NCBI GenBank assembly: GCA_023474385.1
Contig: JAMCYB010000011.1
Location: 24,606 to 88,605 of the forward strand
Reading direction: 5' to 3'
Source: Candidatus Martarchaeota archaeon
GTDB taxonomy: Archaea; Micrarchaeota; Micrarchaeia; Micrarchaeales; Micrarchaeaceae
Length of the DNA: 64,000 nucleotides
In this document: in pieces, positions 8,626-16,840 of the stretch
How the letters are laid out: each line of letters opens with the position of its first letter
Position numbering within the stretch: position 1 is the first letter of the stretch
Notes under the pieces: model-generated
Told to the model about the DNA's origin: nothing
What the model saw: only the letters and a program-made list of their open reading frames with translations
Databases searched by the model: none
Made by a program: the position numbers and the translations under genes

Positions 8626-9360
8626 TCACTTTGCGCTCCTTGCCATGCGCTCTATCTCGTTCTTCCTCTTCACTGCATAGCTGTTGATGTCGTTGTTAGC
8701 CGCAAGCATTATCTCGTTAGCCAGGACGTCGTACATCCTTCTCTTCTTGCCGAAGGATCCTATCACAGTAGCCATAGCAATGTTCTTCAGCGCTATGTCG
8801 AGCCTCCTGCTGGCGCTTATGTCAACTGCAACGTTCGATATTATACCTCCGTACCTTACCCTTGTTGTGTCCTCTATCGGCGCGCTGTTCTCGAGAGCCT
8901 TGACATACAACTGAAGCGGGTTCGTATCCGATTTCTCGTGTATGGCATCAAACGCCTTTTCTATTATGTGCATGACCTTTATCTTTTTGCCCTGAAGCCT
9001 TCCCTCAGTCCTGATCGTCTTTCCGCCTACTCTGCCCCCTGTGCCTCCCCTCATCATGGAGTTCTCCAGCCTTTCGACAATGTTGAGCGACGCCTTTGAC
9101 AGGTCCTTCTGGCTCCTTCTCCTGAATGTGCTCGGGTATTCGAGCGGCGTCAGGTCTATGTACCTTTTCAGGCTCAGGTCTTCAACCTTTACGTCATAGC
9201 TGTATTTCTCGAAAAGCATCCTCTCCTTATTCTGCCCTTCTGTTTCGGCTGCGGGCTTCGCCGCCTTCCTGGACTGCTTCTTTGGCGCCTTTTTCTGCTT
9301 TTCTGCAGTGGCTTTATCCGAATCAATTCCAGTTTCCTGAACAACGCTCTCCTCAGCCAT
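8626..9360 (-). CDS. rps7: ribosomal protein S7
   Basis: 16S rRNA-binding protein that organises the 30S head, 244 residues. The S7 fold begins near residue 50; conserved motifs are YPSTFRRRSQ, GGRVGGKTIRTEGR, NPLQLYVKALEN and the C-terminal NEIMLAANND. Residues 1-45 are a Lys/Ala/Glu-rich extension (KKAPKKQSRKAAKP), which makes the protein about 40 residues longer than typical archaeal S7. The short gaps to rps12 and fusA show one transcript. Confidence 0.96.
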   Translation of the reverse strand: MAEESVVQETGIDSDKATAEKQKKAPKKQSRKAAKPAAETEGQNKERMLFEKYSYDVKVEDLSLKRYIDLTPLEYPSTFRRRSQKDLSKASLNIVERLENSMMRGGTGGRVGGKTIRTEGRLQGKKIKVMHIIEKAFDAIHEKSDTNPLQLYVKALENSAPIEDTTRVRYGGIISNVAVDISASRRLDIALKNIAMATVIGSFGKKRRMYDVLANEIMLAANNDINSYAVKRKNEIERMARSAK

Positions 9361-9366
9361 AAATCA

Positions 9367-9795
9367 TTACCTCTTGGGTTTGTCCTTTCTTCCGGTCCTT
9401 ACCTCCTCAAGGCTCGCCCCGTTTATCTCGACGACCTTGTATTTCATTCCTGGTATGCTGCCCATCTGCCCTCTCTGGGAGCCTCCCATTCCCTCTATCG
9501 TCACTTCGTCGTGCTCATCTATGAAGTTTATTGAGCCGTCATGAGGCACGAAAGCGCCAACAACCCTATTGTTCTTTATCAGCTGCACGCGCACGCACTT
9601 TATCTGCCCGGAGTGCGGCTGCTTCTGCTCAACTACGAATTTCTGCAGAACCAGAGCCTTCGCCCTAGGAACAGTGCCTACTGCGTCGTACTTCTGCTTT
9701 AGCTTCAGTTTCTTCCTCTTCAGCCACTTCTTAAGCATGCGCTGCCTTTTCCTCTGCTTCACCAGTTTCCTCGCTGCAAATTCACCGTTAGGCAA
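9367..9795 (-). CDS. rps12: ribosomal protein S12
   Basis: Decoding-centre protein of the small subunit, 142 residues. Conserved segments include PHSGQIKCVRVQLIKN, a PHDGSINFIDEHDEV region, and the basic end VRTGRKDKPKR. The reading frame opens with TTG at 9795, immediately after the stop of the L30e gene, so it probably starts by translational coupling. The usual neighbour nusA, which normally lies between L30e and S12, is absent. Confidence 0.95.
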   Translation of the reverse strand: MPNGEFAARKLVKQRKRQRMLKKWLKRKKLKLKQKYDAVGTVPRAKALVLQKFVVEQKQPHSGQIKCVRVQLIKNNRVVGAFVPHDGSINFIDEHDEVTIEGMGGSQRGQMGSIPGMKYKVVEINGASLEEVRTGRKDKPKR

Positions 9796-10101
9796 TCAAT
9801 CACTGCTAAAATTTTTAAGTATCCCAGAGTCTCCAGGCTGTATTATCGATATCGCCGATACCGAATAGGGCTTTCCGCAGACAGCGCCGAATTCCATTGG
9901 CGTGCCCTCGAATATTATGACTTTTATTCCGGAAATCTTGGACAGGTGGTTCAGGTCGTCCACAAGCTCCTTTTTGCTCTTCGACGTCGCCACTACGAGC
10001 TTGGCCGTGCCCTCCATGAGAGACTTCAACGTACTCCTTGCCCCGATTGCAGTCTCTCCGCTATCCACAGCCAGTCTAACATCTCCGTTTAAATCTGCCA
10101 T
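9796..10101 (-). CDS. rpl30e: ribosomal protein L30e
   Basis: L7Ae/L30e-fold protein of the large subunit, 101 residues from the ATG at 10101 (MADLNGDVRLAVDSG). Recognisable features are TAIGARSTLKSL and VVATSKSKKELVDDL, plus the segment IFEGTPMEFGAVCGKPYSVSAISI shared by L30e proteins. It heads the ribosomal block on the minus strand. In many archaea RNA polymerase genes precede it; here the upstream gene is a signal peptidase on the same strand, separated by about 125 bases that include an A/T-rich box (agtatatata region near 10180). Confidence 0.9.
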   Translation of the reverse strand: MADLNGDVRLAVDSGETAIGARSTLKSLMEGTAKLVVATSKSKKELVDDLNHLSKISGIKVIIFEGTPMEFGAVCGKPYSVSAISIIQPGDSGILKNFSSD

Positions 10102-10225
10102 ATTCATCCTTTGAGAAAAGGTAAACGATGCCGGCATCAATCTGCAGGCGCCGATGCATACGATTATAGTAGGGAAAAGTATATATAATTATTGAAAATG
10201 CCGATATTCGTTAGCGCCCAGGAAA

Positions 10226-11233
10226 TCAGTGCGTTATGGTGTAGTTGCATCCTGAAGGCTGCGAAAAGTCGCCGCTCAGTATGAGCTTGGCGTATCCGAT
10301 GAGCGGGATAGAGCCTATGACCTTGCCATTCACGTATGAGCTGTTTACAGGAAGGTTGCCGTACTGCATGTCCAGCCCAGGGTTGTTGTCTCCCTTGGTG
10401 AGCACATAGTAGCTTCCGCTTGCATTTATTATTGCGTATACGCGGTGCACTACGTATGAATCGCCTGCAGCGTAGAACGAATCCTGCGGCACTGTTGTAT
10501 AGACGATAATCGAATTATTCCTGTCTCCTGTTATTACCGTATTGCCTATTGCTATCGCTTCGGTGTAAGCTTCGTTGTACGATATGCCGTTGTCGAAGAC
10601 GACCTTTCTCTCCCCGCAGTAATACCTGACAAGATTTCCCGACTGCGAGGCGTTTGATATTATGTGCTCCGGTCCGTCACCTGTTGCCAGAAGACCTACC
10701 GAATAGCCTTTCTTCACTTCCTGCGATATGAGCGCCCCTCCTGAATAGTTCTCGTACGCCACGCATGCATTGAACTCGAGTCCTATGTTGCTTAGCATGG
10801 AGGAAAACTCCTGCTTTGTCACGTCGACTACTGGTGCCCTGAGCTTAGTCACGTTCAATCCCTGTATCGCTATCATGTCCCCCCTGTGCAGTACGGGGAG
10901 CATGGAGCAGCTTGGCACAACATCCAGCGGCGTCGGAGTGTTCAGAGCAAAGCGCAGGAATAGCCACAGCCCAATTACTACTGCTATGGCTATGACTATC
11001 TCGGTGCCTTCCCGCACAGCGTTGCTCCTGTTTACCCCGCTAACAAGCTCTAAGCCCACTATAATTACAAGCACGATAAATGACGCAGCTCCCAGCGCTA
11101 TCGAAAGAATTCCGTTGCTGTTGAACCTTATGTAAAGCACCAGAAGTATCGCGAATACGACATAGAGCGGCCAGATGGTTATGCCTTTGCTGCGACTCTC
11201 GCTCTTTCTTCTCCTCCTCTCCTTGCCCTTCAT
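10226..11233 (-). CDS. signal peptidase I, archaeal/ER type
   Basis: Membrane protease that removes Sec signal peptides on the outer face; 335 residues. Catalytic Ser is in VPSCSMLPVLHRGD, the general-base position is His (SYVVHRVYAI), as in ER/archaeal S26B enzymes, and the acidic box is TKGDNNPGLD. It is longer than usual: a basic N terminus and three hydrophobic segments (about 20-40, 45-65, 80-100) come before the catalytic domain. Many N-X-S/T sites lie in the outer domain (ENYSGG, NASQSG, NNSI, NASG, NSSY). Its ATG overlaps the SMC stop by one base, so translation is probably coupled. Confidence 0.92.
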   Translation of the reverse strand: MKGKERRRRKSESRSKGITIWPLYVVFAILLVLYIRFNSNGILSIALGAASFIVLVIIVGLELVSGVNRSNAVREGTEIVIAIAVVIGLWLFLRFALNTPTPLDVVPSCSMLPVLHRGDMIAIQGLNVTKLRAPVVDVTKQEFSSMLSNIGLEFNACVAYENYSGGALISQEVKKGYSVGLLATGDGPEHIISNASQSGNLVRYYCGERKVVFDNGISYNEAYTEAIAIGNTVITGDRNNSIIVYTTVPQDSFYAAGDSYVVHRVYAIINASGSYYVLTKGDNNPGLDMQYGNLPVNSSYVNGKVIGSIPLIGYAKLILSGDFSQPSGCNYTITH

Positions 11234-14200
11234 TACAACTCCCTGCCCTCTACGCCGCTTGCGCTTGCCTCGATGCCTACCGCCTTCGACTCGCCATCGT
11301 GTTTCGCTACTCCTATGACAGTATCTGCATACGCTATCAGTGAGTCGTTGTGGCTTACCACTATGAACTGCGAGCTCTCGCCCAGGCGTTTCAGAAGCAA
11401 TGAAAGCTTTTTCGAGTTTTCCTTGTCAAGCGCGGAATCTATTTCGTCGAATATGTAAAAGGACATCTGCCTCCTCATCTGTATGGCAAATATGAGCATT
11501 ATCAGCACGAATGATTTTTCGCCTCCGGAAAGGGCCTCGACGCTCCTTGTCCTGCCGCCCTCCTTGATTATTATCTGCAGCCCGGAAGAGAACGGATTCT
11601 TCTGGTTCTCCAGCCTCATTTCGGCTTCGCCATCGTATGCGAGCTTGTATATCCTCTTGAAGTTAGCGTTGATGCTGTCGAACACCTCCCCAAAAACGCT
11701 TATCTTCTTCGACTCTATCTCGTTTATCATGTCAAGTATAGAAGTTTTCTCCATGCTTATTGTCCTGAGCCTCTCCTCCGCTTCTTCCACCTCCCTGCTC
11801 CTTTCGGCGTACATTTCAGGCGCCTTCATGTTTACCGATCCGAGCCTTTCCATTCCTGCGCGGGCTGCACCGAGTTTCTGCTCCATTTGGTCAAGTGGCA
11901 TATCGAGCGGCACTATATCCTCGTAGCTCCTTTTTTCCGCCTTTATATCCCCTATCCTGACCTCTGCCTGGCTGATCTTTCCAGAGAGCTCTATCGCGCT
12001 GCGCTCAAGCCTTTCCATCTCGCTCTTAAGCGTGCCGCTCCTGAAACCCAATTCCGATATCTTTTTCTCGTGCTCCGAAACCTTTGCATACAGCTCCTTT
12101 GCGAACGAATCCTTGCTGTTCATGTTTCCCTCAAGCTCCTTCCTGTCCGCCTCAAGCTTCGCCCTCTTCAAAGAGAGCTCCTTCTCCTCTGCTATCAACT
12201 CTTTTATGGACCTGCCCTGCGCCTTGCGCTCTTCCTCAAGCGCCAAGGACCTCTCCCCAACCAACTCCAGCTCCTTCTCCACGCCGGCAGCCTTCACCTT
12301 AAGCACTTCGAGCCTGGCCCTCGCCTCCTTAGCCTTCTTTACCGCTTCCACTGCCGCCCCGCCCCTCTTTGCTGCCGACGAGTCGCCGAGCTGCCCCCTA
12401 AGCGCCTGCGCCTCCGCTTTCGCCGCGCTAAGCCTTTTTTCCATGACAGCCTTCTCGTTGCCCAACTTGTCAAGCATTGCCTTCTCGCCGTCAAGCTCCC
12501 TGCTTATGCGTTCAGCATCCGTTTCGAGCTTGGCTATCGCCGCATTAATCTCGGATTCTGATGCATGTGTGCTGCTTATCGCAGCATTATGCCTGATCAG
12601 ATCGGTCTCTGCTCTCGCAATGCGCTCCCCAATGGGCTTCCTTCCTGCTTCAAGCTTTGCCATCTTATCAGATATATCCGAGAGTTTTGTGCGGAGAGCT
12701 GCAAGCTGCGATTCTAGCATCATGGGGCTTTTTGCAGCCCTGTTCCTGCCACCGCTTATGACTCCCGTGTTCTCTACAAGGTCGCCTTCAAGTGTCACAT
12801 ACCTCCTTTTTCCTATGCCATTCTTTTTTGCTTCTGCTATGCTTCCGACAAGGTATGTGTTCGAAAATATGAAGTTGAACACCTTTGAATAACGCTCGTC
12901 AAACTGTACGTGGTCTATTATCGGCTTAAGCCCCCTGCCGCTCCTGTCAATCTCGTATTTCACTACATCTTCAATCGGTATGAATGACGCCCTTCCCATG
13001 TCGCGCTTCCCCCTGCCGCTCCTGTCAATCTCGTATTTCACTACATCCTCAATCGGTATGAATGACGCCCTTCCCATGTCGCGCTTCTTGAGCACCTCTA
13101 TCGCCATCGATGCAATCGAAGCGTTGTCTACAACAAAATATCCTAGCCTGCTTCCCGCCGATGCGTTTATCGCTGCCTCGAACTCTTCTGGATACGCGCA
13201 CAGCTGGTATGCCCTTCCATGGAAGCCCTCTCCTATCTCTTCGCGAAGCTTGGCTTCTATCGCCGCGCCCGCGCCGCCGTGCATGGCGATTTGCTCCCTC
13301 ACGCGTATCATTTCCTCGCCGGCTTTCTCGGATGCCTTCTTCATTTCTGCAATCTTTGAGACAATTTCAGCATCCTCCTTCAGCGCATCCTCCTTTGCCT
13401 TGCCGGCTAACTCCACGGCTTCGAGCGCTTTCTTCAATGCCACTGCGTTCTCTGAGAGCCTCGCCTGAAGCTGTCCCATTTCAGAATTGTATCTCGACAG
13501 CGTTTCTTCGAGCGAATGCATTCTGTTCTCAATTCCTGCGCCCCTGATTGCCGTGGCAGAATGCTCCTCCTCAAGCGCCGAGATCTCGGCGCTTAGCTTC
13601 GAGTACCTTTCCGCAATGTCCGCATAATTGCCGCTCTCGTCGATTTCCTCATAATTTTTGAACCCGCCGATCTCGTTGCGCAGCGATTCCAGCTCGGCCT
13701 TGAGCTCACCGCTCTTCTTAGAATGCTTCTCGATCTCCGAAGATGTCTTAGCCAGCGTTTCCTCTGCCTTCGCCCTTGAAGCTTTTGATGAGGAAAGCCT
13801 TTCGTCGACAACTGCCAGCTCCCTCTTTATCCCTTCGATAGCGTTGTTTGCCGAGCTGGCCTCTATTGAATGCCTGTTGAGCTCCTCTGCGAGCTTCCTC
13901 CTTTCGGAAGACAGGCTTTCTATGTCTGAGTCTATCCCTATGAGCTCCTTGGATATCCCGTCCTTTCTGGCGTTTGCTTTGGAGAGCTGTTCCCTGTGCG
14001 TTTCCAGCTCATCCATGAGGGCATTCTCCCTTGCGGTGAGTATGCTGAATGCCAGCAGCTTTGCCTGGTCCGCAATAAACTCCTTGTATCTCTCTGCATC
14101 TTCCTTCTCCTTCTTCAGCTCGTTAAGGAATCCCCTCCTCTCGTTAAGCATGCCATGCGCCTCGCCGAGCTTTTCCTCAACCCTCTCCAGCTCCTTCTCG

Positions 14201-14712
14201 GCAGCCTCCTTTTTCTTGTCAAATTCGTTTATCCCAGCAGCAATGTCTATGATCTCCCTGCGCTCCTTGCTGTTCATGTTCAATATCCTTACTATCTCTC
14301 CCTGTGCTATGGTGTTGGTCTCGTTCACGTCGCCCCCGTGTCCCTTAAGGAATTCCACAACATCCTGCTTGGTGGTATGCTTTCCGTTGAGCCTGTAGCC
14401 CATCTTCCTGTCCTCGCGTGCATACCTTATTATCTCCACGTTGGCGTCGCCTCCCATGACCACCTTGACGTATGCCCTGCGCATCTCCTCGTTCCTGCCC
14501 TTCTTGACATCCTCGTTGAGAAGCTGCGTCGGCGACACTATTCTGAGTCTCCTGAGCGAGCTCTCGCCCAGCGCAAAAAGCAGCGAATCGCACACATTAG
14601 ATTTTCCTGAACCGTTGGGCCCCACTATGCAATTGAAGTTCTTTCTGAACGCTATGCTGGCGTGCCTAAATGATTTGAAGTTGTGCAGGACTATCCTGTC
14701 TATGTATAACAT
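11233..14712 (-). CDS. smc: chromosome segregation ATPase SMC
   Basis: Condensin-type ATPase that compacts and segregates DNA; 1159 residues. Walker A GPNGSGKSNVCDSL is at the N terminus, signature LSGGEKSF and Walker B FYIFDEIDSALD at the C terminus, with two long coiled coils and a hinge at about 495-680. The hinge carries a perfect tandem duplication of 26 residues (about 543-594; KRDMGRASFIP repeated), encoded by a 78-bp direct repeat. The rest of the hinge, including YVTLEGDLVENTGVISGG, is normal. The signal peptidase gene follows with one base overlap. ScpA/ScpB are not present in the window. Confidence 0.95.
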   Translation of the reverse strand: MLYIDRIVLHNFKSFRHASIAFRKNFNCIVGPNGSGKSNVCDSLLFALGESSLRRLRIVSPTQLLNEDVKKGRNEEMRRAYVKVVMGGDANVEIIRYAREDRKMGYRLNGKHTTKQDVVEFLKGHGGDVNETNTIAQGEIVRILNMNSKERREIIDIAAGINEFDKKKEAAEKELERVEEKLGEAHGMLNERRGFLNELKKEKEDAERYKEFIADQAKLLAFSILTARENALMDELETHREQLSKANARKDGISKELIGIDSDIESLSSERRKLAEELNRHSIEASSANNAIEGIKRELAVVDERLSSSKASRAKAEETLAKTSSEIEKHSKKSGELKAELESLRNEIGGFKNYEEIDESGNYADIAERYSKLSAEISALEEEHSATAIRGAGIENRMHSLEETLSRYNSEMGQLQARLSENAVALKKALEAVELAGKAKEDALKEDAEIVSKIAEMKKASEKAGEEMIRVREQIAMHGGAGAAIEAKLREEIGEGFHGRAYQLCAYPEEFEAAINASAGSRLGYFVVDNASIASMAIEVLKKRDMGRASFIPIEDVVKYEIDRSGRGKRDMGRASFIPIEDVVKYEIDRSGRGLKPIIDHVQFDERYSKVFNFIFSNTYLVGSIAEAKKNGIGKRRYVTLEGDLVENTGVISGGRNRAAKSPMMLESQLAALRTKLSDISDKMAKLEAGRKPIGERIARAETDLIRHNAAISSTHASESEINAAIAKLETDAERISRELDGEKAMLDKLGNEKAVMEKRLSAAKAEAQALRGQLGDSSAAKRGGAAVEAVKKAKEARARLEVLKVKAAGVEKELELVGERSLALEEERKAQGRSIKELIAEEKELSLKRAKLEADRKELEGNMNSKDSFAKELYAKVSEHEKKISELGFRSGTLKSEMERLERSAIELSGKISQAEVRIGDIKAEKRSYEDIVPLDMPLDQMEQKLGAARAGMERLGSVNMKAPEMYAERSREVEEAEERLRTISMEKTSILDMINEIESKKISVFGEVFDSINANFKRIYKLAYDGEAEMRLENQKNPFSSGLQIIIKEGGRTRSVEALSGGEKSFVLIMLIFAIQMRRQMSFYIFDEIDSALDKENSKKLSLLLKRLGESSQFIVVSHNDSLIAYADTVIGVAKHDGESKAVGIEASASGVEGREL
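12931..13087 (-). repeat. 78-bp in-frame tandem duplication inside smc
   Basis: Copy one spans 12931-13008 and copy two 13009-13086. They differ at a single base (12970 T versus 13048 C), which changes a Glu codon silently. Length 78 is a multiple of three, so the frame stays open and the hinge gains 26 residues. Confidence 0.95.
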
Positions 14713-14732
14713 CCGTGAGTCGCCTCGCTTAT

Positions 14733-15830
14733 CTATCTGTTTGTAAGATTTTTATTAGTGACCGAAGCGTTCTTCTTTGATATGTGGAGCGCTATGACGG
14801 ACTCGACGTGCTGCGCCACAAGCACTCCAACAACTTTCCTGCCTACTTTCACCGCTATTATGCCTGTGTTCTCGTTCCTCATCTTGTCTATGGCTGCTGG
14901 CAATGGCTTGTTAATTCCTATGGTCGGTATCTCTGTGCAGAAGCTGTCTACTGTATTCGACATGTATCCTGGATTCAGAGAAGTTCCCATTTTCACCCCC
15001 TGGACAAGCTTGACGCTCTTGCCATAATCCACTATGATTACGTGGGTGTGGTACTTCATGAAAATGTTGTAAAGCTCGCCTATAGTGGTTCCTGGCTTCA
15101 CTGATGCGAAGTCCTTGCTTACCGCATCCCTCACCCTAAGGTCAGCTGCCATCTCCCTTACGTACGCGGTCTGGTATTCCGCCTGAGCACCTCCGTAAAG
15201 GAATATTGCTATCAAGATGTCCCAGAAAACTACGAATTCCCTGTACGCGAACGTGTATCCCGGCTCTACAGCCGCGTATATCACGGTTCCGACTATGAAG
15301 AGCACTATGACTATCTTGCTCAGCTTAACAGTTATCTTCGTAGCGTCGAAGAAGCTGTGCTTCTTCTGCTCGTAGCTTCTGAACACCCTTCCCCCGTCAA
15401 GAGGGAAGCCAGGTAGTAGGTTGAACACCCCTAGAAGTATGTTTATCAGGAAGAGGAGCTGAACGAGGTGCCTTACTGCGCCGCCAGGTATGAGCACAAC
15501 GGCAACTCCGAGCGCCACCCCTATGAATATGCTGGCAATGGGTCCAGCTATCGATATCCTGAACTCTATGTCTGGATCTATCTCCTCCATGTCTATCACA
15601 GAGGCGCCCCCTATCGGCAGCAGTATTATCTTCTTCACACCTATGCCGTTGCGCTTTGATGTTATCGAGTGCGCCAGCTCGTGGAGCAGGACGCATATGA
15701 AAAGAAGGACTATGACTGCAAAAAGGTAGAGGCTCAGCACAAGCGAGAATACAAGAAGGAGTACGAAGCTCCAGTGCAGCTGTATCTTTATTCCTGATAT
15801 GCTGCCTATGTAAGGCGATATGTTAACCAT
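14733..15830 (-). CDS. site-2-protease family (M50) membrane metalloprotease with CBS-like tail
   Basis: Intramembrane zinc protease of 365 residues. Zinc motif HELAHS is in a hydrophobic helix near residue 50, and the third ligand sits in LLPGFPLDGGRVF near residue 140. Six or so membrane segments occupy residues 20-225. The C-terminal 130 residues are soluble and look like a CBS pair: DAVSKDFASVKPGTTIGELYNIF and CTEIPTIGINKPLPAAIDKM. Such proteases with CBS domains occur widely in archaea, with unknown substrates. It starts a few bases upstream of the divergent phosphoesterase and ends 20 bases before smc starts. Confidence 0.9.
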   Translation of the reverse strand: MVNISPYIGSISGIKIQLHWSFVLLLVFSLVLSLYLFAVIVLLFICVLLHELAHSITSKRNGIGVKKIILLPIGGASVIDMEEIDPDIEFRISIAGPIASIFIGVALGVAVVLIPGGAVRHLVQLLFLINILLGVFNLLPGFPLDGGRVFRSYEQKKHSFFDATKITVKLSKIVIVLFIVGTVIYAAVEPGYTFAYREFVVFWDILIAIFLYGGAQAEYQTAYVREMAADLRVRDAVSKDFASVKPGTTIGELYNIFMKYHTHVIIVDYGKSVKLVQGVKMGTSLNPGYMSNTVDSFCTEIPTIGINKPLPAAIDKMRNENTGIIAVKVGRKVVGVLVAQHVESVIALHISKKNASVTNKNLTNR

Positions 15831-15880
15831 GGGAATACCTTTCAGGCAAGACTTAAATTAGTTCTAAAATATAAAAATAC

Positions 15881-16648
15881 GTGCCCATTACAGACAACGG
15901 CGAAATAAAATTCGTATACGGATCGCCTGCGATGGCCGTCGGCAGAGGAAAACGCTCCGCCATAGTTGTTGGAGACATACACATAGGGATGGAGTCAAAG
16001 CTCCGCAAGCTTGGCATACACCTGTACGACATGTCGGCTTCTATGGCGCGCGACATACTCCGCATAGCCTCCGAATTTGGCACATCCAGGGCGATACTGC
16101 TAGGCGATATAAAAGACCAGGTGCTTAGGCCCGAGTCGTCCGAGCGTTTTGCAGTTTCAAACTTCTTCAACATCCTTTCGCCACTCGACATAACTGTGGT
16201 GCGCGGAAACCACGATGCATACCTGTCCGATATGCTTTCGGTGCCTATCGTGGACGAGCTGACTACCGGAAGCTTTTCCTTCACTCACGGGAATTCGTGG
16301 CCCTCTGAAAAGGCTATGCAGTCCAAGTATCTCATAACCGCGCACAACCACGCTGCGCTTTCCATAAAGGATCTTAACGGGGCGGTGTACTCAAGGAAGG
16401 CGTGGGTCGTAGCGGGCATCAATCCCGAAGAGGCGCATAGACGCTACCACAAATTCAACAAGGACATAAAGCTTGTAATAATGCCTGCATTCAACGACAT
16501 GATACTTGGCCATCCTGTAAACGAAGGAGAATCGCGCGGACTCGGGCCGCTGCTCCAGAACAGGGTGTTTGAAACAGAGACAGCGTCTGTATACTCGCTG
16601 GAGGGCCAATACTTCGGCACCATCTCCGAGCTCAGGAAAAAGCAGTAG
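15881..16648 (+). CDS. calcineurin-like metallophosphoesterase
   Basis: Soluble two-metal phosphoesterase of 255 residues. Motifs occur in order: GDIHIGMESK, GDIKDQV, VVRGNHDAYL, FTHGNSWP, and TAHNHAAL in place of the usual GHxH. This is the archaeal YfcE/MJ0037-like type often annotated as predicted phosphohydrolase near DNA repair genes; the true substrate is unknown. It starts with GTG at 15881, behind an A/T-rich box at about 15864-15876, and converges with rpoK. Confidence 0.88.
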   Translation: MPITDNGEIKFVYGSPAMAVGRGKRSAIVVGDIHIGMESKLRKLGIHLYDMSASMARDILRIASEFGTSRAILLGDIKDQVLRPESSERFAVSNFFNILSPLDITVVRGNHDAYLSDMLSVPIVDELTTGSFSFTHGNSWPSEKAMQSKYLITAHNHAALSIKDLNGAVYSRKAWVVAGINPEEAHRRYHKFNKDIKLVIMPAFNDMILGHPVNEGESRGLGPLLQNRVFETETASVYSLEGQYFGTISELRKKQ

Positions 16649-16652
16649 CAGC

Positions 16653-16829
16653 TCACTTCTGCCTTATTATTGTTATAGGTATGACTCCCTTTTCGAACTC
16701 CAGCTCCGCCAGATTCAGCGGGTCGACAATTCCCTCCGGGACTTTTATCAGCGGCGGCGCGCCGTATGCGAGCTGCAAAGCTCTTGCCCCTATAACCCTC
16801 GCCTTTTCGAACTTTGTATATTCTTTCAT
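16653..16829 (-). CDS. rpoK: DNA-directed RNA polymerase subunit K
   Basis: Small RNA polymerase subunit (homologue of Rpb6 and bacterial omega), 58 residues. The sequence begins MKEYTKFEKARVIGARALQ and contains the family core AYGAPPLIKVP and the C-terminal pattern DPLNLAELEFEKGVIPITI, so assignment is firm. It starts 11 bases after the geranylgeranyl reductase stop and ends next to the convergent phosphoesterase. Confidence 0.95.
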   Translation of the reverse strand: MKEYTKFEKARVIGARALQLAYGAPPLIKVPEGIVDPLNLAELEFEKGVIPITIIRQK

Positions 16830-16840
16830 TCAAATGACCT

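Noticed and set aside
11887..14610. Several long open frames opposite smc
   Set aside because: They are antisense shadows of the coiled-coil codons, with no conserved motifs; SMC is unambiguous.
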